Counted from the first letter of the stretch, positions 11,208-20,279 are shown. The stretch is 64,000 nucleotides of DNA from Nocardia sp. BMG111209 (GCF_000381925.1 NZ_KB907308.1:1612001-1676000), one strand, 5' to 3'. A program made the numbers and translations. The notes: generated by a model from the sequence alone, not told the origin.

Positions 11208-11527
11208 GCTAACTCCACATTAAGAAATCTCTGAATCGTCGCCAGTAGATATGTACAGACCCAGCGCCCGGGACGCCAGTCGGATCCGTCCGAAAGTTGT
11301 ATCTGGTACACACCGGTTGGTCTTTTTCGACGCCGAAAAACAGACGTTTGCTACAGCGCCGCACAGTCAGCGCACAGTAGGCAAACGCCCGGAAGCACCG
11401 CCTTCGCACCGTGGTACCGCGAGTCGCGCTATACCTGCCGGTTGGTGACATCGCACAGCCGACGCCCGGCATCCCTCGCGGGCTTGGCCGAATTGTTATA
11501 GACGGTCGACCGGATTTCGCGCGCCTC
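11208..11527 (-). promoter_or_regulatory. alkB upstream region with several inverted repeats
   Basis: This 320-base gap holds no supportable gene. It contains an 18-bp inverted repeat (TTTTTCG-ACGC-CGAAAAA, 11323-11340). A CGTTTGC/GCAAACG pair lies at 11345-11351 and 11381-11387. The 10-mer GTTTGCCTAC occurs at 11189-11198, over the alkB start, and again inverted at 11377-11386. These are candidate operator elements for alkane-responsive control; the regulator is not encoded beside them. Confidence 0.45.
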
Positions 11528-12268
11528 TCACCGCCGGTGGACATACCGGACCTGCGGTCGCCCGGTTCGCCCGTAGTCGGTGCGCCGCTGCACCGCACCG
11601 TCCGCGGCCAGCCGCTCCAGATACCGCCACGCCGTGACCCGTGAGACGCCTACGGCCGCACCCGCTTCGCCGGCCGACAGGCCCGCCGCGCTGTCGCGGA
11701 CCGCCCGGGCGATCTCGTCGAGCGTCTGCGGCGCGATACCCTTCGGCGCCCCGGCCCGCAGGTCCGTGGTGCGCAGCGCGCTCAACGCGCGGTCGATGTC
11801 CTGCTGGGTGGCCGCCGTCTCGCCGACCGGCAGCGCCGCGCGGAACTCCAGATAGCGATCCAGCTTCTCCCGGAACGCCGCGAACGTGAACGGTTTCAGC
11901 AGATACAGCGCCACGCCGTGCGCGACGGCCGCCCGCACCATCTCGAGGTCGCGCGCGGAGGTGATCGCGATGACGTCCGGCCGCGGCCGCAGCCGCGCGA
12001 GGGCCGCGGTGACCTCCAGGCCCGGGATGTCCGGCAGGCCCAGATCCATCAGCACCAGATCGATCGGGGCACCCTCGGCGGCGGCCGCCGCGGCGGCGCG
12101 CAACGCGTCGCGGCCGGTGTGCGCGACCGCCACCGGCCGGAATCCGGCCACCCGGTCCACGTACGAGGCGTGCGCGGCGGCGATGCGGGTCTCGTCCTCG
12201 ACGATCAGCACCCGCAATTCGGTAGCACCGGATCCGGCGGCCGGCGTGCCGGTTCGCGACCCGCTCAT
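11528..12268 (-). CDS. CitB/DctR-type response regulator
   Basis: Two-component regulator of the di/tricarboxylate-sensing class. The receiver domain has acidic pocket LIVEDE, phospho-Asp75 (LVLMDLGLPD) and Lys125 (LLKPF). A linker is followed by a C-terminal helix-turn-helix (about 188-235, LSAGEAGAAVGVSRVTAWRYLERLAADGAVQRR), as in CitB/DctR. The ATG is preferred because it overlaps the histidine kinase stop by four bases. The divergent dctA-like gene is the obvious target. Confidence 0.9.
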   Translation of the reverse strand: MSGSRTGTPAAGSGATELRVLIVEDETRIAAAHASYVDRVAGFRPVAVAHTGRDALRAAAAAAAEGAPIDLVLMDLGLPDIPGLEVTAALARLRPRPDVIAITSARDLEMVRAAVAHGVALYLLKPFTFAAFREKLDRYLEFRAALPVGETAATQQDIDRALSALRTTDLRAGAPKGIAPQTLDEIARAVRDSAAGLSAGEAGAAVGVSRVTAWRYLERLAADGAVQRRTDYGRTGRPQVRYVHRR

Positions 12269-13851
12269 GCCGAATCCTCCGATGTGCGCGGAATCCGAAC
12301 CACCACAGCCGATTCCGGCGCCCGCTCGGCGCGCAGCACGCCGTCGTACCGGGCCACCAGGCGGCGGACCAGCGCGAGCCCGAGCCCCTGATGATCGGTC
12401 TTGGTCGAATATCCCCGCTCCATCGCGCGGGCGAACGCCTCCTCCGACATGCCCGCCCCGCTGTCGGCCACCCGGATCAGCAGATCGCCGGCCTCGTGCC
12501 GGACGGTCACCTCCACCCAGCCGTCCGCGGTGCGGTCCACCGCGTCCAGCGCGTTGTCGACGAGATTGCCGACGAGCGTGACGATTTCGGGCGCGGTGAG
12601 CGGCGCCGCCGAGTTCAGCGCGGTATCCGTGCCGACGGTCAGTTCCACGCCGCGCTCCAGCGCCTGGTCCACCTTGCCGAGCAGCAACGCCACCAGGGCG
12701 GGTTCCCGCACGGCACCGGTGAGCCGGTCGATCAGCGCCTGTGACAGCCGCAGTTCGGCGGTCGCGAATTCGACTGCCTCCCGGTAACTTCCGAGCTCGA
12801 CGAGGGTGATCACGGTGTGCAGCCGGTTGGCCGACTCGTGGGCCTGCGCGCGCAGCGAGTCGGCCAGGCCGCGCATCGAGTCCAATTCGCCCATCATGTC
12901 CCGTAATTCGGTGTGATCGCGGACGGTGAGCACCGTACCGAGCGGACGTCCGGACCACTGCACCACGTCCTGGTTCACCACCAGCACTCGTTCGGTGGTG
13001 ACGTGCATCTCGTCGCGCACCACCGCGCGATCCGAGCGTCGCAACGAGATCGGCAGATCGACCCGGCGCACCGGTCCCTCGGGCAGTTCGAGCAGGCGTC
13101 GCGCCTCGTCGTTGACCACGGCCGCCTCGTCGTGACCGGCGTCGAAGACCACCAGGCCCTCGTGCACCGAGTGCAGGACCGCGTCGTGATGTTCGTACAG
13201 GGTGCGCAACTGGGCGGGGGCCAGCCCCTGGGTCTGCCGCAGCAACCGGCGCCGCAGCAACGCCGCGCTCAGCAGGGCCAGCAGCAGTCCGGCGCCGGCC
13301 ACCACCAGGAACAGCGGCACCTGGCGCCACACCTGATCACCGATGCGGGCCCGGGTCAGCCCCGCGGACACCAGGGCCACGATGCGATCCCCGTCGTACA
13401 CCGGGGTCACCGCGCGGATCGACGGGCCGAGGGTGCCGGAATAGGTCTCGGTGAAGGTCTCCCCGGCCAGCGCGCGATCGATGGTGCCGGTGAACGGTTT
13501 TCCGATGCGGTCGACCTCGGTGTGCGTGTAGCGGGTGCGATCCGGCGCCATCACGACGATGAAATCGACGCCGGTGCGCAACCGGATCCGCTCGGTCTCC
13601 GGCTGCAGCAGGGCCGTCGGATCCGGACTGCCGACCGCGGCGACCGTCGAGGGCGCCTGGGCCACCGCGACCGCGATACCGGTCACCCGGTCCCGGGTCG
13701 CGGCGTCCTGTTCGTGGCGCACCTCCAGCACGGCCAGCGCCAGTCCCACCACGATCAGCACGACCAGCAGCACCGCCTGGACCGCGAAGACTTGCCCCGC
13801 CAGCGTCATGGGCCGATCGGGCCGGCGTCCCGGCCGAATTCGCCACGCCAT
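12265..13851 (-). CDS. DcuS/CitA-type sensor histidine kinase
   Basis: A 528-residue membrane kinase. The first membrane segment (about 20-42) is followed by a periplasmic PASTA/Cache-like sensor (about 45-180, with MAPDRTRYTHTEVDRIGKPFTG as in DcuS/CitA), a second segment (about 185-208), a PAS domain, the CitA-type acceptor region QAHESANRLHTV and the ATPase domain (GNLVDNALDAV, DSGAGMSEE, GLGLALVRRL). Such kinases sense external C4-dicarboxylates or citrate. The ATG has a strong GGGGAGGT site. Operon with the regulator, divergent from the carrier. Confidence 0.9.
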   Translation of the reverse strand: MAWRIRPGRRPDRPMTLAGQVFAVQAVLLVVLIVVGLALAVLEVRHEQDAATRDRVTGIAVAVAQAPSTVAAVGSPDPTALLQPETERIRLRTGVDFIVVMAPDRTRYTHTEVDRIGKPFTGTIDRALAGETFTETYSGTLGPSIRAVTPVYDGDRIVALVSAGLTRARIGDQVWRQVPLFLVVAGAGLLLALLSAALLRRRLLRQTQGLAPAQLRTLYEHHDAVLHSVHEGLVVFDAGHDEAAVVNDEARRLLELPEGPVRRVDLPISLRRSDRAVVRDEMHVTTERVLVVNQDVVQWSGRPLGTVLTVRDHTELRDMMGELDSMRGLADSLRAQAHESANRLHTVITLVELGSYREAVEFATAELRLSQALIDRLTGAVREPALVALLLGKVDQALERGVELTVGTDTALNSAAPLTAPEIVTLVGNLVDNALDAVDRTADGWVEVTVRHEAGDLLIRVADSGAGMSEEAFARAMERGYSTKTDHQGLGLALVRRLVARYDGVLRAERAPESAVVVRIPRTSEDSA

Positions 13852-13884
13852 CCGACCTCCCCGGTGAACGAAATGTACGAAACA

Positions 13885-13898
13885 GTGACCCGGGTCAC
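13885..13898. promoter_or_regulatory. Perfect 14-bp palindrome in the kinase/dctA divergent promoter
   Basis: GTGACCCGGGTCAC lies in the 104-base gap between the divergent kinase and carrier genes. The GTGA-N6-TCAC layout is that of CRP-family sites. It could equally be the operator of the adjacent response regulator. Confidence 0.5.
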
Positions 13899-13955
13899 CG
13901 TAGCGATGAGGATCACAACCTGCAGACATCGCAGTACCGAAGGCAGTGACCCGAT

Positions 13956-15314
13956 ATGAGCATGACAGCGCCCCGGCCGCAACGCCGTGACCGCACCCAT
14001 TGGCTGTACCTGGCCGTCATCGTGGCCGTGGTGGCCGGCATCCTGACCGGCTGGCTGGCGCCCGGTTTCGGGAAATCGGTCGCCGACCTCGGCACCATCT
14101 TCGTCAATCTGATCAAGATGATGATCTCGCCGGTCATCTTCTGCACGATCATCCTGGGTATCGGCTCGGTCCGGGCGGCGTCCCGGGTCGGCAAGGTCGG
14201 CGGCCTGGCGATCGGCTACTTCCTGATCATGTCGACGGTGGCGCTGGCGATCGGCCTGGGCGTGGGCAATCTGCTGCACCCCGGCAGCGGCCTGAACATC
14301 GCCGCGCACGCGAAGGATGCCGCCAAATATGCCAAGCAGGCCGAGGGCGCCGGCGGGACCTGGCAGTTCGTCGAGAGCATCATCCCGACCTCGCTGTTCT
14401 CCTCGCTCACCGCGGGCAGCGTGCTGCAGACCCTGTTCGTGGCGCTGCTGTTCGGTTTCGCCATCCAGGCACTGGGCCGGGCCGGCGAGCCGGCGCTGCG
14501 GGCGATCGGCCTGTTGCAGCGGCTGGTGTTCCGGATCCTGACCATGATCCTGTGGCTGGCCCCGATCGGCGCCTTCGGCGCGATGGCGAACGTGGTCGCC
14601 ACGACCGGGCTCGACGCGGTGAAACAGTTGGCGCTGTTGATGGTCGCGTTCTATCTCACCTGCGTCCTCTTCGTCTTCGGCGTGCTGGGTGTGCTGGCCC
14701 GGGTGGTCGCGCGGGTGTCGATCTTCCGGCTGGTCCGCTATCTGGCCCGGGAGTTCCTGCTGATCTTCTCCACGTCGTCGTCGGAATCGGCCCTGCCGCG
14801 GCTGATCGCGAAGATGGAGCACCTCGGCGTCGAACGCACCACCGTCGGCATCGTCGTACCGACCGGCTATTCGTTCAACCTCGACGGCACCGCGATCTAC
14901 CTGACCATGGCGTCACTGTTCATCGCCGACGCGATGGGTAAGCCGATGGCGATCGGCGAACAGGTCGGCCTGCTGGCGTTCATGGTGATCGCGTCGAAGG
15001 GCGCCGCGGGTGTCACCGGTGCAGGCCTCGCCACCCTGGCCGGCGGCCTGCAGAGCCATCGGCCGGATCTGCTCGGCGGGGTCGGCGTGATCGTCGGTAT
15101 CGACCGGTTCATGTCCGAGGCGCGCGCGCTCACCAATTTCGCGGGCAATGCCGTCGCCACCGTCCTGGTCGGCACCTGGACCCGGACCATCGATGCCGAA
15201 CGGGTGCGGGCGGTGCTGGCCCGCGAGATCCCGTTCGACGAGGCCACGATGGTCGATACCCACACCGAACCGGCCGAACCGGAACCGGCCGCCGAGGATC
15301 TGGTCCCGGCCTGA
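13956..15314 (+). CDS. dctA: DctA-type cation:dicarboxylate symporter
   Basis: Imports C4-dicarboxylates (succinate, fumarate, malate) or glutamate with Na+/H+. The 452-residue protein has the DAACS-family features: about eight membrane segments, the serine-rich hairpin STSSSESALPRLI (272-284), and GTAIYLTMASLFIADAMG and GVTGAGLATLAGGL further on. The ATG follows GGCAGTGACCCGAT with weak ribosome-site character. Expression is very likely set by the divergent two-component system. A glutamate carrier is the main alternative. Confidence 0.9.
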   Translation: MSMTAPRPQRRDRTHWLYLAVIVAVVAGILTGWLAPGFGKSVADLGTIFVNLIKMMISPVIFCTIILGIGSVRAASRVGKVGGLAIGYFLIMSTVALAIGLGVGNLLHPGSGLNIAAHAKDAAKYAKQAEGAGGTWQFVESIIPTSLFSSLTAGSVLQTLFVALLFGFAIQALGRAGEPALRAIGLLQRLVFRILTMILWLAPIGAFGAMANVVATTGLDAVKQLALLMVAFYLTCVLFVFGVLGVLARVVARVSIFRLVRYLAREFLLIFSTSSSESALPRLIAKMEHLGVERTTVGIVVPTGYSFNLDGTAIYLTMASLFIADAMGKPMAIGEQVGLLAFMVIASKGAAGVTGAGLATLAGGLQSHRPDLLGGVGVIVGIDRFMSEARALTNFAGNAVATVLVGTWTRTIDAERVRAVLAREIPFDEATMVDTHTEPAEPEPAAEDLVPA

Positions 15315-15321
15315 TCCGTCC

Positions 15322-15338
15322 GTTCCCGGGCCGGGAAC
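15322..15338 (+). terminator. First hairpin after dctA
   Basis: GTTCCCG-GGC-CGGGAAC, a perfect 7-bp stem with a three-base loop, starts 8 bases after the dctA stop. It forms a tandem pair with the longer hairpin just downstream. Confidence 0.6.
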
Positions 15339-15341
15339 AGC

Positions 15342-15384
15342 GCGCCGGCGGGCTCGGAGTCCCCTCACAGGAGCCCGCCGGCGC
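15342..15384. terminator. Bidirectional 14-bp-stem hairpin between dctA and the NUDIX gene
   Basis: GCGCCGGCGGGCTC and its exact complement GAGCCCGCCGGCGC flank a 15-base loop between the two convergent genes, 10 bases from the NUDIX stop. This is the strongest terminator-like structure in the window. Confidence 0.75.
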
Positions 15385-15394
15385 ATCCCACTGT

Positions 15395-15913
15395 TCAGCG
15401 CAACAACACGTCGGCACCGTCGGGCAGCGCGCCGACGGGCCACCAGCGCAGATCGAGGGATTCCGAACTGCGCACGGGGACAGCGCCTTCGGGGGCCACC
15501 ACCTTGAACAACAGATCCAGATGCCGGGTCGGCACGCCCAGCGAACAGGTGATCGGGTGCGCCTGGGCCCCGTACAACCCGGACCCGAGCGACAGACCGT
15601 CGATACCGGACTCCTCGGTGGCCTCCCGCAGCGCGGCGGCCGCGACGGAATCATCGGATTCCTCACAGTGCCCGCCCAATTGGATCCAGCGGCCGACCCG
15701 GGGATGCAGGGTCAGCAGCACCTCGCGCTCGTCGTGCGAGAAGACCACCGCCGAGGCGGTGATATGCCCGGGAGCGTGCTCGCGCAGACAGCCGCGCGGT
15801 GCGGAACCCAGGAAGGCGAGCAGCGCCTCCCGCAGTGAACGCTCCGGACCGGCTGCGGGACACCAGCTTTCGATCAGATCACGGGCCGAGGCGTGCAGCG
15901 ATTCGGCGGTCAC
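15395..15913 (-). CDS. NUDIX hydrolase
   Basis: A 172-residue hydrolase of a nucleoside diphosphate linked to some moiety; the substrate is unknown. The NUDIX box is complete (about 80-104: GGHCEESDDSVAAAALREATEESGI), with REATEESG giving the metal-binding glutamates. The GTG start gives MTAESLHASARDLIES, with a GGGACGGAG site before it, 31 bases after the fbiB stop. The frame is open far upstream into fbiB, but that is a shadow. Position suggests co-transcription with fbiA-fbiB. Confidence 0.85.
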   Translation of the reverse strand: MTAESLHASARDLIESWCPAAGPERSLREALLAFLGSAPRGCLREHAPGHITASAVVFSHDEREVLLTLHPRVGRWIQLGGHCEESDDSVAAAALREATEESGIDGLSLGSGLYGAQAHPITCSLGVPTRHLDLLFKVVAPEGAVPVRSSESLDLRWWPVGALPDGADVLLR

Positions 15914-15944
15914 CGTGCTCCGTCCCGGAAGATGTTGCCGCGCT

Positions 15945-17309
15945 TCACAGTTCGACCAGTCCCGGACCCGGCTCACGCGGCGCGCGGGGCACAAGCTCCT
16001 CGGCCGGGTAGCCGATCGCGATGGCGCCCAGCGGATTCCACTCCGGCTCCAGGCCCAGGACCGCACGGGTGGTGTCCGCGGCGAAGATGGTCGAGCCGAT
16101 CCAGCAACTGCCGACGCCCCGGGTGGCGAGCGCGACCAGCAGGCCCTGTACGGCCGCGCCGACCGCGACGGTGAACATCGTCGATTCCGCGGCCCGGCGG
16201 CGCTCGTCCGGATAGTCGTGAGCGCCGTCGGGAACGCAGAACGGGATGACCACCTCGGGCGCGTCGAACAGGATGCGGCCCCGGGCGACCCGGCGTTCCA
16301 CACTGTCCGGGGTGCGGCCGTCGCCGGTCAGATCGGTCCGCCAGGCGTCGGCCATGGACTCCAGCAGCCGGGTGCGCAGCGCCGGGTCACGGACCCAGAC
16401 GAACCGGACCGGCCGGGTGTGGTGCGGGGCCGGGGCGGTGAGCGCGTCCGCGACGGCGGCGCGGATCAGTTCGGGTTCGACCGGGGTGTCGGCGAACTGC
16501 CGCACCGAGCGGCGCAGCAGCAGCGCCTCGCGCCGGCCGCGATCGAGCGCCTCGGCGGTGCCGAGCCAGAACAGATCGTCGTCGCCGCCGCGCAGCAGAT
16601 CCGCCGCGCGGGAACCGTCGTCGTACGGGGTGAGGCCGCGGACCACCGCCACCGGCACACCGCCCAGCTTGCCCTTCGCCAGATCGGCCGCGGCGGCGAG
16701 TTCGTCGGCGACGGCGACCTGGGTGACGTGCAATTCGTTGCCCTGGCCGTCGACCGCGCCGGCGTAGTCGTGCAGGACCCGCAGGCCGGCGGCGCCGATG
16801 GCGGCATCGGTCTGCCCGTTGCGCCAGGCCCGGCCCATGGTGTCGGTGACCACGACCGCGACGTCGACGCCGAGCAGTTCGGCCAGCGCGGACCGCAGCG
16901 CCACGGCACTGGCGTCGGGATCGGTGGGCAGCAGAACCAGTTCGCCCCGTTCGACATTGGAGCCGTCGACCCCGGAGGCGGCCTGCACGATGCCGATCTT
17001 GTTCTCGGTGATCAGGGTCCGGCCCTTCTGGGCCAGCACCCGCACCGCCTCGGTGCGGACCAGTTCGCGGCGCAGCGCGTCGCGCTCGTCCGGATCGTCC
17101 GGCGCCGCGACGATGCGGCCCTCGACCTTGGCGACGATCTTGCTGGTCACCACGAGGATGTCGCCGTCGGCCAGCCAGGGCGCCTTCGCCGCGAGTTGTG
17201 CGGCGAGGTCGTCGCCGGGCCGGAACTCCGGCAATCCGGTCACCGGGAGGATGCGCAACTCCCCACCGGGCGCGTGATCACCGCTCTCGGGCAGAACCAG
17301 TTCGCTCAC
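15945..17309 (-). CDS. fbiB: Coenzyme F420-0:L-glutamate ligase FbiB
   Basis: Adds the gamma-linked glutamate tail to F420-0. The C-terminal flavin domain reduces dehydro-F420-0 in mycobacteria. The 454-residue protein has the CofE-type ligase domain (about 15-250: [44 protein letters not shown]) fused to a nitroreductase-fold domain (about 260-450: [38 protein letters not shown]), the standard actinobacterial fusion. GTG start with GGAAAGG site. It lies 64 bases downstream of fbiA. Confidence 0.95.
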   Translation of the reverse strand: MSELVLPESGDHAPGGELRILPVTGLPEFRPGDDLAAQLAAKAPWLADGDILVVTSKIVAKVEGRIVAAPDDPDERDALRRELVRTEAVRVLAQKGRTLITENKIGIVQAASGVDGSNVERGELVLLPTDPDASAVALRSALAELLGVDVAVVVTDTMGRAWRNGQTDAAIGAAGLRVLHDYAGAVDGQGNELHVTQVAVADELAAAADLAKGKLGGVPVAVVRGLTPYDDGSRAADLLRGGDDDLFWLGTAEALDRGRREALLLRRSVRQFADTPVEPELIRAAVADALTAPAPHHTRPVRFVWVRDPALRTRLLESMADAWRTDLTGDGRTPDSVERRVARGRILFDAPEVVIPFCVPDGAHDYPDERRRAAESTMFTVAVGAAVQGLLVALATRGVGSCWIGSTIFAADTTRAVLGLEPEWNPLGAIAIGYPAEELVPRAPREPGPGLVEL

Positions 17310-17373
17310 GCTGCACCTTTCCGGCGTGCCCGGGAGCCCGTGTGGCGACGCTCCGCCACCGGCCCCTGACCGT

Positions 17374-18387
17374 TCACGCCTTCACTCCCGCGATATCCAG
17401 TGCCTCCCGCGCCATCTCGGCGGTGGCGTCGGGGTCGGTCATCAACAGCGGTACGCTACGCACCTCCACGCCGGGAACCTCGGCGGCATCGGTGGAATGC
17501 ACCAGCCAGCCGTCGAGAATACCGGTGTCCGATCGGGCGCCGTAGTGCCGCCCGATGGCCTCCGCGGAGGTCTCCACCCCGATGACCGACAGGCATTCGT
17601 CGGCCATGCCGCGCAGCGGCTTGCCACCGATCACCGGCGACAGCCCGACCACCTTGGCCCGGGTGGTGCGCAGCGCGCCCCGGATACCCGGCACCGCGAG
17701 GATCGCGCCGATGCTCACGACCGGGTTCGACGGAGCCAGCAGGATCGCGTCCGCCTGATCTATGATTTCCGTCACACCTGGGGCAGGCTTTGCCTGATCC
17801 GCCCCGATTGTGACGAATCCATGGGTCTCGACGTTGGCGCGATAGCGTACCCACCACTCCTGGAAATGAATCGCGCTACGTTCGCCAGGGTTGCCGGGGT
17901 CACTGATGACAACATGCGTTTCGCATCTGTCGTCGGTTGCCGGAAGCAGTTTCACACCGGGCTGCCAGCGGTTGCACAGCGCCTCCGTGACCGCCGAGAG
18001 CGGGTAGCCCGCACGCAACATTTCACTGCGCACGAGATGGGTCGCGATATCGCGATCACCGAGACCGAACCAATCCGGCTGGGCCCGGTAATTCGCCAGT
18101 TCCTCCTTGGCGTGCCAGGTCTCCCCCACCCGGCCCCAGCCGCGTTCCGTATCGATGCCGCCACCGAGGGTGTACATGCAGGTGTCCAGGTCGGGGCAGA
18201 TGCGCAGCCCGTGCATCCAGACGTCGTCGCCGACGTTCACGACGGCGGTGACGTCCGCGTCCGGCAGCAGGGCTCGCACACCCTGCAGGAACCGCGCGCC
18301 ACCCACTCCGCCGACCAGCACGGCAATCCGGGCTTTACCGTCGGCGAGCCGGTCTCCGGGCCTCGGGTCCGCTTGTTCTCGTGTCAC
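17374..18387 (-). CDS. fbiA: 2-phospho-L-lactate/phosphoenolpyruvate transferase FbiA (CofD)
   Basis: Joins Fo to the activated phospholactate/phosphoenolpyruvyl moiety in F420 synthesis. The 337-residue protein begins with [17 protein letters not shown], then [26 protein letters not shown], and has the nucleotide-site segments [18 protein letters not shown] and [18 protein letters not shown] start. First gene of fbiA-fbiB, divergent from whiB2 as in M. tuberculosis. Confidence 0.95.
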   Translation of the reverse strand: MTREQADPRPGDRLADGKARIAVLVGGVGGARFLQGVRALLPDADVTAVVNVGDDVWMHGLRICPDLDTCMYTLGGGIDTERGWGRVGETWHAKEELANYRAQPDWFGLGDRDIATHLVRSEMLRAGYPLSAVTEALCNRWQPGVKLLPATDDRCETHVVISDPGNPGERSAIHFQEWWVRYRANVETHGFVTIGADQAKPAPGVTEIIDQADAILLAPSNPVVSIGAILAVPGIRGALRTTRAKVVGLSPVIGGKPLRGMADECLSVIGVETSAEAIGRHYGARSDTGILDGWLVHSTDAAEVPGVEVRSVPLLMTDPDATAEMAREALDIAGVKA

Positions 18388-18731
18388 AGCCGCACAGCCT
18401 ATGCGGTGACACGCGGGTCACGCTTCCGAGCATATTTGCCGGTCATTTGCTGATTCCTGTTACCGTACCGAGGCGAAGGCGACGGCGGATAGTAACGGAA
18501 TTGTGTCGGCAGCTTGACCATCGCCGCGTCCGGCGTGTCTAATCACAGTCATGTCATTCCGGGGCTGCGCGAGACGGCTAGGCGCAGACCAGCTTTCGAA
18601 CCTGCGTTCGAATCGGAGTGGCCGGCTCGGGGAAGCCCGCGGGACAACATCGCGGGGTTGGGCCGTCGGTGGGCAGATGAGGTCCGACGGATAAATCATT
18701 CTGCGCTAACGAACAGTGAGGAGGCGGAGCG
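18388..18731. promoter_or_regulatory. fbiA/whiB2 divergent control region
   Basis: No gene is seen in these 344 bases. An inverted repeat GTGAC-N6-GTCAC (18406-18421) lies 19 bases before fbiA. A possible whiB2 promoter is TTGACC (18514-18519), then 18 bases, then TCTAAT (18538-18543), which would give a ~180-base leader. A GAGGAGG ribosome site directly precedes whiB2. Confidence 0.4.
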
Positions 18732-19265
18732 ATGGCCGAGGAGCTGGCCCCGTCGGGGTATCCGGGCGGTATATCGCGAACCGATTCCACAACAGGCGCA
18801 GCACCTGTCTGCGCCGACAGCCGGAATTACGAGCGGGAGGACGACCTCGCGGTGACCGCGGGGGCGGGTTCGGAGAACGACGACGCCCCGGAGCATCTCG
18901 CGGAGCGGCCGGAACATCTCGACCGCGATTCGATACAGCCCGGCATGTGGGTACAGGGCGGGCAGTGGGCGCGCACTCAGCGCAAGCCCGAGCCCCCCAA
19001 GCTGAGCCTGGTCGTCACCAACTTCGATGCCATGTTCGACACCATCGAGGAGCAGTGGCAGGAGCGCGCACTGTGCGCCCAGACCGATCCCGAGGCGTTC
19101 TTCCCGGAGAAGGGCGGCTCGACCCGCGAGGCGAAGCGGATCTGCATGGGTTGCGAGGTACGCGACGAGTGCCTCGAATACGCGCTCGCGCACGACGAGC
19201 GGTTCGGCATCTGGGGTGGATTGTCGGAGCGGGAACGCCGCCGCCTGAAGCGCGGCATCATCTGA
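18732..19265 (+). CDS. whiB2: WhiB-family iron-sulfur transcription factor (WhiB2/WhmD type)
   Basis: WhiB2/WhmD controls septation and cell division in mycobacteria (WhiB in Streptomyces). The four cluster-binding cysteines are Cys115, Cys138, Cys141 and Cys147 (C-X22-C-X2-C-X5-C). They are followed by the GIWGG turn (159-163) and the basic tail RERRRLKRG. At 177 residues it has a long, poorly ordered N-terminal extension. The ATG with GAGGAGG site is well supported, but a later start cannot be excluded. Divergent from fbiA as in M. tuberculosis. Confidence 0.9.
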   Translation: MAEELAPSGYPGGISRTDSTTGAAPVCADSRNYEREDDLAVTAGAGSENDDAPEHLAERPEHLDRDSIQPGMWVQGGQWARTQRKPEPPKLSLVVTNFDAMFDTIEEQWQERALCAQTDPEAFFPEKGGSTREAKRICMGCEVRDECLEYALAHDERFGIWGGLSERERRRLKRGII

Positions 19266-19280
19266 GCAGCGCGTAACTCC

Positions 19281-19312
19281 CGCCCCGCCGTGGCACTGGG
19301 CACGGCGGGGCG
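19281..19312 (+). terminator. Hairpin after whiB2
   Basis: CGCCCCGCCGTG pairs exactly with CACGGCGGGGCG across an eight-base loop, 15 bases after the whiB2 stop. Confidence 0.7.
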
Positions 19313-19333
19313 CTCGTTGACTAGATTCGAGTC

Positions 19334-19810
19334 ATGACTCGTTCACGGAAGCGGCGGCCGCCGACGGCGCGATCGGTGATCCGCCGCGGGCGTGGGGTCC
19401 GGGGACCCATGCTGCCGCCGACCGTACCGGCGTGGCGTACCCGCGGGCAACAGTTCGATCGGTTGGTGCTGGAGGCGTTCGCCCCCCTGGACGGGCGCTG
19501 GCACGACCGTCTCACCAAGCTGGACATCGCCGTGGACGACGTTCCGAAAATCCGTCCGCTGCAACCCGATTCGGTCACCTGGCCGGAGGAGGTGGTGGCC
19601 GACGGACCGGTGCCGCTGTCGCGGCTGGTACCTGCCGGGGTCGATCGGCACGGCGTCGCCACCCGGGCCCGGGTCGTCCTGTTCCGCAAGCCGCTGGAGC
19701 TGCGGGCCAGCGATCCCGACGATCTCGTCGATCTGCTGCGCGAGGTACTCGTCCAGCAGATCGCCACCTACCTCGGCGTCGATCCGGACGTCATCGACGG
19801 CGGCGAGTGA
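19334..19810 (+). CDS. Zincin-like family protein that has lost its metal site (Rv3259-type)
   Basis: A 158-residue protein of the metallopeptidase-like family (PF06262 type), conserved beside whiB2 in mycolic-acid actinobacteria. The core RLVLEAFAPLDGRWHDRLTKLDIAVDDVP and RARVVLFRKPLE is clear. Where active family members have VHEVAHHFGID, this one has VQQIATYLGVD (140-150), so every metal ligand of HExxH is replaced. It should be catalytically dead. Function unknown. An arginine-rich N-terminus (about 1-25) may bind nucleic acid or membrane. Confidence 0.8.
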   Translation: MTRSRKRRPPTARSVIRRGRGVRGPMLPPTVPAWRTRGQQFDRLVLEAFAPLDGRWHDRLTKLDIAVDDVPKIRPLQPDSVTWPEEVVADGPVPLSRLVPAGVDRHGVATRARVVLFRKPLELRASDPDDLVDLLREVLVQQIATYLGVDPDVIDGGE

Positions 19811-19880
19811 CCCGAGGAAACCGGGCACTGTTCGCGTGTCTGCCACGCGCGCAGCCGTGGGCGGGGTTAGTCTCCTTGGC

Positions 19881-20279
19881 GTGATCCCCATGCGTCGTTG
19901 CTGCCGTCCAGGCTGCAAGAACCCGGCCGTCGCGACGCTCACCTATGTGTACTCCGATTCGACGGCAGTCGTCGGACCACTGGCCACCGTCGCCGAACCA
20001 CATTCCTGGGATCTGTGTGAGACCCACGCCTCCCGGATCACGGCCCCGAAGGGATGGGAGCTGGTCCGGCACGAGGGCGGATTCTCCTCGAGTTCCCCGG
20101 ACGACGACGATCTGACCGCGCTGGCCGAGGCGGTCCGCGAGGCCGGGATGCGCAGGCGCACAGCCGAACCCGATCCGCGCCGCTACGCCGAGGGCCCCCC
20201 GCCCGCGCAGCGCGCCTCCCGCACGGGCCGCACCGGCAGACGCGGCCACCTACGCGTGCTGCCCGATCCGCCGAACTGA
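19881..20279 (+). CDS. DUF3499 family protein (Rv3258c type)
   Basis: A small (132-residue) conserved actinobacterial protein. It opens RRCCRPGCKNPAVATLTYVYSDSTAVVGPLA and continues HSWDLCETHASRITAPKGWELVRHE. The spaced cysteines and histidines (CC-x3-C, C-x2-H) look like a small zinc-binding domain. The acidic middle and basic C-terminus are likely disordered. The GTG at 19881 or the ATG three codons later may be the start; neither has a clear ribosome site. Function unknown. Same strand and order as manB in M. tuberculosis. Confidence 0.8.
   Translation: MIPMRRCCRPGCKNPAVATLTYVYSDSTAVVGPLATVAEPHSWDLCETHASRITAPKGWELVRHEGGFSSSSPDDDDLTALAEAVREAGMRRRTAEPDPRRYAEGPPPAQRASRTGRTGRRGHLRVLPDPPN

Noticed and set aside
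11209..11598. 129-codon minus-strand ORF upstream of alkB
   Set aside because: No ribosome site, Arg/Ser-rich noise composition, overlaps the response regulator end; best read as promoter region.
13806..14822. 338-codon ORF antisense to dctA, Gln/His/Arg-rich
   Set aside because: Composition is the typical shadow of a GC-rich membrane gene; dctA has full family motifs.
15945..16500. Separate nitroreductase gene next to fbiB
   Set aside because: It is the C-terminal domain of FbiB in the same frame, the normal actinobacterial fusion.
18595..18620. tRNA T-loop-like GTTCGAATC
   Set aside because: The flanking bases do not form a T stem and no acceptor or anticodon arm can be drawn; two TTCGAA hexamers explain the likeness.
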